NCBI RefSeq assembly: GCF_009758015.1
Contig: NZ_WSEL01000006.1
Span: 1-64,000, forward strand
Reading direction: 5' to 3'
Length of the DNA: 64,000 bases
DNA from: Ramlibacter pinisoli
GTDB lineage: Bacteria; Pseudomonadota; Gammaproteobacteria; Burkholderiales; Burkholderiaceae_C
Of this stretch, positions 58,653-64,000 are shown piece after piece. A program made the translations under genes and the position numbers. Under the pieces are notes generated by a model, which did no database searches, was not told where the DNA came from, and saw only the letters and a list, made by a program, of their open reading frames with translations. Position 1 is the first letter of the stretch. Each line of letters opens with the position of its first letter.

Positions 58653-59810
58653 ATGGAAGACGTTCTGCAGTCCCCGGTCCAGGAAGTCGAGGCCCAACGC
58701 GCCGTCGAGCGGGCACGGGCCAGGCGGATGTCGCGCTCGTACAAGTGCCGCTGCGGCACCCACGTCTTCTTCCGCAACACGCAGTGCCTGCACTGCGCCC
58801 GGCAACTGGGTTTCCTGCCGGACGACGGCCAGCTGGTGGCGCTCGAATCCGGTCCGCGCCCGGGCACATGGACCGTCCCGGGCCGCAGCGAGATCCTGAA
58901 GTTCTGCGCCAACCGCAATTCCCCGGCCGCCTGCAACTGGATGGTGTACGCGGCCAATCCCCGGGACCTGTGCATCGGCTGCCGCCTGAACCGCACCATC
59001 CCGAACCTGGACGACCCGGACAACGCCCGCTACTGGGCCAGGATCGAGATCGCCAAGCGGCGGCTGGTCGCGCAGCTGATCGCGCTGGGGCTGCCGGTGC
59101 GCTCCAGGCTGCACGACGATCCGCAGCAGGGCCTCATGTTCGACTTCCTGCGCTCGCCGCGGGGGGGCCCGCAGGTGATGACCGGCCATGCCAACGGGCT
59201 GATCACGATCAACGTGGAGGAGGCCGACGACGCCAGGCGGGAACAGATCCGCTACGCGATGCGCGAGCCCTATCGCACCCTGCTCGGGCACTTCCGGCAC
59301 GAGGTCGGCCACTACTACTGGGACCGCCTGGTCTGGGACACGAAGTGGCTGGAGCCGTTCCGCCAGCTGTTCGGCGACGAGCGCGCGAGCTACGCCGAGG
59401 CGCTCCAGCGCAACTACGAGCAGGGACCGCCGGCCGACTGGGCCCAGTCGTACATCAGTTCGTACGCCACCATGCACCCGTGGGAGGACTGGGCCGAAAC
59501 CTGGGCCCACTACCTGCACGTGGTGGACAGCCTGAGCACGGCCAGGGGCTTCGGCCTGGAACCGGAGGACATCGAGGGCGACATCGTGCCGTTCGGCGGC
59601 GACGCGCTCTATGCGCCCGACGACCCGAACGCCGGCCGCTTCCTCGAGCTGCTCAATGGCTGGATGGAGATGACCATGGTGCTCAACGAACTGGCGCGCA
59701 GCATGGGCCAGCCGGACTTCTACCCCTTCGTCATGTCCAAGCCCGCCGTCGCCAAGCTGCAGTTCGTGCAGATGGTGGTGTTCCAGGCGCACGGCAACGC
59801 GGACCTGTGA
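58653..59810 (+). CDS. Putative zinc-binding metallopeptidase (Peptidase_Mx-like)
   Basis: A 385-aa cytoplasmic protein. An N-terminal zinc ribbon (CRCGTHVFFRNTQCLHC, about residues 32-48) and a further CIGC segment precede a zincin domain with HEVGH at residues 216-220 (FRHEVGHYYWDRL). The downstream WEDWAETWAHYLH supplies the likely third ligand Glu. This fits the Peptidase_Mx / DUF2248-type family. ATG 58653 has GGAG eight bases upstream. The substrate is unknown. Confidence 0.87.
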   Translation: MEDVLQSPVQEVEAQRAVERARARRMSRSYKCRCGTHVFFRNTQCLHCARQLGFLPDDGQLVALESGPRPGTWTVPGRSEILKFCANRNSPAACNWMVYAANPRDLCIGCRLNRTIPNLDDPDNARYWARIEIAKRRLVAQLIALGLPVRSRLHDDPQQGLMFDFLRSPRGGPQVMTGHANGLITINVEEADDARREQIRYAMREPYRTLLGHFRHEVGHYYWDRLVWDTKWLEPFRQLFGDERASYAEALQRNYEQGPPADWAQSYISSYATMHPWEDWAETWAHYLHVVDSLSTARGFGLEPEDIEGDIVPFGGDALYAPDDPNAGRFLELLNGWMEMTMVLNELARSMGQPDFYPFVMSKPAVAKLQFVQMVVFQAHGNADL

Positions 59811-59920
59811 GCCGGCGGGCGGCGCTCCGGCCGCGGCGCCGCGCGCCTGCAACTCATCGTTGCATGGTCCGCGAAATCAGTGGCTTACACTCGAAACCCG
59901 CTTCGGTTTCCGGGCTCTGA

Positions 59921-61218
<1,298 letters not shown>

Positions 61219-61232
61219 GGCGCCACCACGCA

Positions 61233-61282
61233 GCCCCGCTGTGGCGGGGCGCATCGATCAAGGGCCGCGCGAGCGGCCCTTG
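61233..61282. terminator. Two hairpins between convergent dolP and a dehydrogenase gene
   Basis: The first stem is GCCCCGC-TGTG-GCGGGGC (61233-61250). The second is AAGGGCCGC-GCGA-GCGGCCCTT (61261-61282), 9 bp with a GNRA loop, followed by TTGCCGTTAGT on the plus strand. Together they probably end both convergent transcripts. Confidence 0.6.
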
Positions 61283-61293
61283 CCGTTAGTGCG

Positions 61294-62196
61294 TTACTTC
61301 AGGCGCCGGATCAGCGACGAGGTGTCCCAGCGGTTGCCGCCCATCTGCTGGATGTCGGCGTAGAACTGGTCGACCAGCGCCGCCACCGGCAGGCGGGCGC
61401 CGTTGCGATGCGCCTCGGTGAGCGCCAGGCCCAGGTCCTTGCGCATCCAGTCGACGGCGAAGCCGAACTCGAACTGGTCGGCGATCATGGTCTTGCCGCG
61501 GTTGTCCATCTGCCAGCTCTGCGCCGCGCCCTTGCCGATCACCTCGAGTACCTGCTCCATGTCCAGGCCGGCGCGCTGGCCGAAGGCGATGGCCTCCGAC
61601 AGGCCCTGCACCAGCCCGGCGATGGCGACCTGGTTGACCATCTTGGCCAGCTGGCCCGCGCCGCTGGCACCCAGCAGCGTCATGGCGCGGGCATACGCCA
61701 TGGCCACCGGCCTGGCGGCCTCGAAGGCCGGCGCCGCGCCGCCGCACATGACGGTGAGCAGGCCGTTCTGGGCCCCGGCCTGGCCACCGGAAACCGGGGC
61801 GTCGACGAACTGCAGGCCCTTGCCGGCGGCCACGCCCGACAGCTCGCGCGCGACGTTGGCCGAGGCCGTGGTGTGGTCGATGAAGACCGCCCCCTTGGCC
61901 ATGCCGGCGAAGCCGCCCGACTCGCCCAGCACCACCGAGCGCAGGTCGTCGTCGTTGCCGACGCAGCAGAACACCAGCTCGCAGCCGGCGGCCGCCTCGC
62001 GCGGCGTGGGGGCCGCGTGGCCCTTGAACTCGTCGGTCCAGGCCTTGGCCTTGGCGGCGTTGCGGTTGTAGACGGTCACGTCATGGCCGGCCAGCGCCAG
62101 GTGGCCGGCCATCGGGAAGCCCATGACGCCCAGGCCCAGGAAGGCCACCTTGCGCGCGGGTGTGGGGTCGTAGGTCTTCGGGTTGGTGCTGGGCAT
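61294..62196 (-). CDS. NAD(P)-dependent 3-hydroxyisobutyrate dehydrogenase-like oxidoreductase
   Basis: A 300-aa beta-hydroxyacid dehydrogenase. The Rossmann motif is FLGLGVMGFPMAGHLALAG. The substrate-binding FVDAPVSGGQAGAQNGLL carries the DxPVSGG signature. The catalytic Lys is in GAGQLAKMVNQ. Candidates are 3-hydroxyisobutyrate or tartronate semialdehyde reductases. It precedes a tautomerase gene, 35 bp away on the same strand, and may be coexpressed with it. Confidence 0.92.
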   Translation of the reverse strand: MPSTNPKTYDPTPARKVAFLGLGVMGFPMAGHLALAGHDVTVYNRNAAKAKAWTDEFKGHAAPTPREAAAGCELVFCCVGNDDDLRSVVLGESGGFAGMAKGAVFIDHTTASANVARELSGVAAGKGLQFVDAPVSGGQAGAQNGLLTVMCGGAAPAFEAARPVAMAYARAMTLLGASGAGQLAKMVNQVAIAGLVQGLSEAIAFGQRAGLDMEQVLEVIGKGAAQSWQMDNRGKTMIADQFEFGFAVDWMRKDLGLALTEAHRNGARLPVAALVDQFYADIQQMGGNRWDTSSLIRRLK

Positions 62197-62231
62197 GCGG
62201 GGCTCCGGTGTTGGGGGGAAAAGGGCGGATT

Positions 62232-62645
62232 CTAGGAGGCCACCGCCGGCCGCGCTCGGTCCTGCAGCGCGTACTGGGCCAGGCCGGCGCCGAACGACCA
62301 GTTCTCGCGCGCGGTCTCGAGCAGGTTGACGATCACGTCCTCTCCGCGCAGGTCGGCGGCGCGCGCCACGTCACGCGCGATGCGGTCGTACAGCGCCTCC
62401 TTCAGCCCGACGGTGCGGCCGGGCGAGCAGGCGATCTGCACGAACGCCACCCGGTCGCCGTGCTCGATACCCAGGAAGCGCGGCGTGCAGACCAGCTCGC
62501 CGGGGGCGCGGCGCGCCACCACGTGGAACAGGTCGTCCGGCGGCACCTGGAAGATGTCCACCAGCGCCTGGTGCACGGCGCGCGAGACGGCGGCGGCGGC
62601 GGGCGCCGGCACGGAGGCGGGAAGGTCGATGCGCACGAGCGGCAT
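62232..62645 (-). CDS. Tautomerase family protein (4-oxalocrotonate tautomerase-like, long)
   Basis: A 137-aa tautomerase-superfamily protein. Pro follows the initiator Met (MPLVRIDLP), so the catalytic N-terminal Pro1 is present after Met removal. Two beta-alpha-beta units are visible (length about twice 4-OT). It has CSPGRTVGLKEALYDRIARD and ENWSFGAGLAQYA near the end. Start 62645 has AGGAG eight bases upstream and is required by the Pro1 chemistry. The substrate is unknown. Confidence 0.88.
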   Translation of the reverse strand: MPLVRIDLPASVPAPAAAAVSRAVHQALVDIFQVPPDDLFHVVARRAPGELVCTPRFLGIEHGDRVAFVQIACSPGRTVGLKEALYDRIARDVARAADLRGEDVIVNLLETARENWSFGAGLAQYALQDRARPAVAS

Positions 62646-62803
62646 GGGAAGGTCTCCTGGTTGGGAAGACCCGCACTGTGCCGCCGCCCGGCAGCGGCCG
62701 AAACGCCGGGGGACGCACAACGGTTTTGCAGCGGCTGCAAATGCAGTGCCGCTCCTCGCGCGGCCGGGCTCGAACCGGCGTCATGCCGGGCACCGCCCAC
62801 CGC
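62646..62803. other. Spacer upstream of the tautomerase gene, no gene seen
   Basis: Non-coding. It holds the tautomerase ribosome binding site (AGGAG) and its upstream region, plus a fragment CGTCATGCCGGGCACCG (62779-62795) that looks like a broken half of the REP-like repeat. No ORF is worth calling. Confidence 0.5.
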
Positions 62804-63053
62804 GTCGTCATGCCGGGCTCGACCCGGCATCCACCCCGGAACGACGCCGCACCTGGACGAGGAACTGGAGATGGATTGCGGGTCAAGCCCGCAATGACGG
62901 GGAGGGTCACGTCAGCCTCAACCCGGAGTGCCGTCGCCTCACCCTGAAAGTCGTCATGCCGGGCTCGACCCGGCATCCATCCCCCGAACGACGCCGCACC
63001 CGGACGAGGGACAGGAGATGGATTGCGGGTCAAGCCCGCAATGACGGGGAGGG
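62804..63053. repeat. Two tandem copies of a ~103-bp REP-like palindromic element
   Basis: Copy 1 spans 62804-62906 and copy 2 spans 62950-63053, offset 146 bp and nearly identical. Each holds two hairpins: TGCCGGG-CTCGA-CCCGGCA at the left and TTGCGGG-TCAAG-CCCGCAA at the right, joined by a spacer with GAACGACGCCGCACC and GAGATGGA. Ends are GTCGTCA and TGACGGGGAGGG. This is the best-preserved pair of the family also seen at 42503 and 55830. Confidence 0.85.
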
Positions 63054-63081
63054 CGACGCCCGCGATGACGGGCGCGACAAC

Positions 63082-63109
63082 AAAAAAAGGCCGGGCGAAC
63101 CCGGCCTTT
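63082..63109 (-). terminator. Rho-independent terminator after pilU
   Basis: On the minus strand AAAGGCCGGG-TTCG-CCCGGCC is followed by TTTTTTT. The GC-rich 7-bp stem, stable UUCG loop and T-run directly downstream of the pilU stop at 63129 make this a textbook intrinsic terminator. Confidence 0.9.
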
Positions 63110-63128
63110 CTGCTGGCACGCCGCCCGC

Positions 63129-64000
63129 TCAGACGATGGCGAGGTGTTCGGTCCCGCTCGACAGGTCCTGGCTCTTGGCGCGCTGCGAATTGAGCTTGAT
63201 CTGCAGCCGCAGGTCGTTGACCGAGTCGGCGTTGCGCAGCGCATCCTCGTACGTGATGATGTTGTTCTCGTAGGCGTCGAACAGCGCCTGGTCGAAGGTC
63301 TGCATCCCGAGGTTGCGGCTCTTCTTCATGATCTCCTTGATCTCGGCCACCTCGCCCTTGAAGATCAGGTCGCTGATCAGCGGGCTGTTGAGCATGATCT
63401 CCACCATGGCCTGGCGGCCCTTGCCGTCCTGCTTGGGCACCAGGCGCTGCGAGATCATGGCCTTGAGGTTGAGCGACAGGTCCATCAGCAGCTGGGTGCG
63501 CCGCTCCTCGGGGAAGAAGTTGATCACGCGGTCGAGCGCCTGGTTGGCGCTGTTGGCGTGCAGCGTGCACAGGCACAGGTGGCCGGTCTCGGCGAAGGCG
63601 ATCGCGTGCTCCATGGTCTCGCGGTCGCGCACCTCGCCCATCAGGATGACGTCGGGCGCCTGGCGCAGCGTGTTCTTCAGCGCCGACTCCCAGTTGTCGG
63701 TGTCCAGCCCCACCTCGCGCTGGGTGATGACGCAGTTCTTGTGCGGGTGCACGAACTCCACCGGATCCTCGATGGTGATGATGTGGCCGTAGCTGTTGTC
63801 GTTGCGCCAGTCGATCATGGCCGCCAGCGTGGTCGACTTGCCCGAGCCGGTGGCGCCCACCAGGATGCACAGGCCGCGCTTGGACATCACCACGTCCTTG
63901 AGCACCTGCGGCACGCCCAGCTTGTCGATGGTGGGCAGCGTGGTCGGGATGACCCGCAGCACCATGCCCACCTTGCCCTGCTGCACGAAGGCGTTGACGC
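63129..64000 (-). CDS. pilU: Type IV pilus retraction ATPase PilU (5' part beyond window)
   Basis: The C-terminal 290 residues of a PilT/PilU ATPase; the reading frame runs open through base 64000. Walker A is GATGSGKST, the Asp box is TIEDPVEFVHPHKN, Walker B is DVILMGEVRDRETM and the His box is GHLCLCTLHANSA. The C-terminus ends with a polar tail (LNSQRAKSQDLSSG). LRQAPDVILMGEVRDRETMEHAI and the long tail fit PilU better than PilT, which has AGAPS-type motifs. It powers pilus retraction together with PilT, which I would expect just right of the window. Confidence 0.92.
   Translation of the reverse strand, partial: VNAFVQQGKVGMVLRVIPTTLPTIDKLGVPQVLKDVVMSKRGLCILVGATGSGKSTTLAAMIDWRNDNSYGHIITIEDPVEFVHPHKNCVITQREVGLDTDNWESALKNTLRQAPDVILMGEVRDRETMEHAIAFAETGHLCLCTLHANSANQALDRVINFFPEERRTQLLMDLSLNLKAMISQRLVPKQDGKGRQAMVEIMLNSPLISDLIFKGEVAEIKEIMKKSRNLGMQTFDQALFDAYENNIITYEDALRNADSVNDLRLQIKLNSQRAKSQDLSSGTEHLAIV

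Noticed and set aside
59893..59910. Hairpin GAAACC-CGCTTC-GGTTTC before diaA as attenuator
   Set aside because: The stem is short (6 bp), without a T-run or leader peptide; it may be chance.
62804..63053. CRISPR-like array
   Set aside because: Only two copies of about 103 bp with internal hairpins, and no short repeat-spacer pattern or cas genes. A REP-like element fits better.

Overview
The window reads as a chromosomal segment of a high-GC betaproteobacterium in the order Burkholderiales. The Comamonadaceae (for example Ramlibacter- or Variovorax-like) fit best, but that rank is inference. The evidence is the extreme GC3 codon use, a Burkholderiales-type rRNA leader at the left edge, the rsmI-yraN / diaA-dolP neighbourhood, pilU, and several TTG starts. 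Nearly the whole window is coding. I recognise no insertion sequence, prophage, CRISPR array or tRNA gene.

Left edge (1-650): an intergenic regulatory block, not a gene. It carries four tandem sigma70-type promoters on the minus strand, each with an exactly 18-bp spacer, followed by a leader with a boxA-like antitermination signal. An rRNA operon should therefore start just left of base 1. Next come a two-subunit molybdenum hydroxylase (651-3370, minus), the ABC-F ATPase uup and a phospholipase D-type lipoprotein.

7.1-14.1 kb: a MocR-type regulator (minus) faces a tightly packed plus-strand run of DMT exporter, aminotransferase, GST, PhzF-like isomerase, VOC protein and threonine dehydratase-like enzyme. 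A perfect 10-bp inverted repeat lies in the divergent promoter. 14.1-19.8 kb is a series of small housekeeping or stress genes (histidine phosphatase, thioredoxin, KGG protein, cyanase, NTF2-like, pyrophosphatase, MFS, CBS).

19.8-28.2 kb (minus): a catabolic or salvage operon, mostly with ATGA-type overlaps. It holds creatininase, ABC ATPase, permease, cytosine-deaminase-like amidohydrolase, FAD oxidase, NMT1-like binding protein and RidA, preceded by an alpha/beta hydrolase and an exported lactonase-like MBL protein. 28.3-31.5 kb is an AceE-type E1 dehydrogenase divergent from an Lrp-family regulator, as in mdeB/mdeR of Pseudomonas.

31.5-42.1 kb: sugar dehydrogenase lipoprotein, AlaX editing protein, DsbD-like reductase plus redoxin, an Imm5-like protein overlapping an Asp/Glu racemase-like protein, an exported GH5 enzyme, a CoA-binding protein and MetY. 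42.9-51.1 kb is a galactose cluster: glf and a glycosidase-RmlD fusion converge on a GH2-galT-galK-gspB-like operon. 51.2-64 kb contains a TPR methyltransferase, hemE, priA (with two DnaA boxes upstream), rsmI, yraN, diaA, dolP, a hydroxyisobutyrate dehydrogenase-like enzyme, a tautomerase and the 3' part of pilU with a strong terminator. REP-like palindromic repeats sit in three of the larger gaps.
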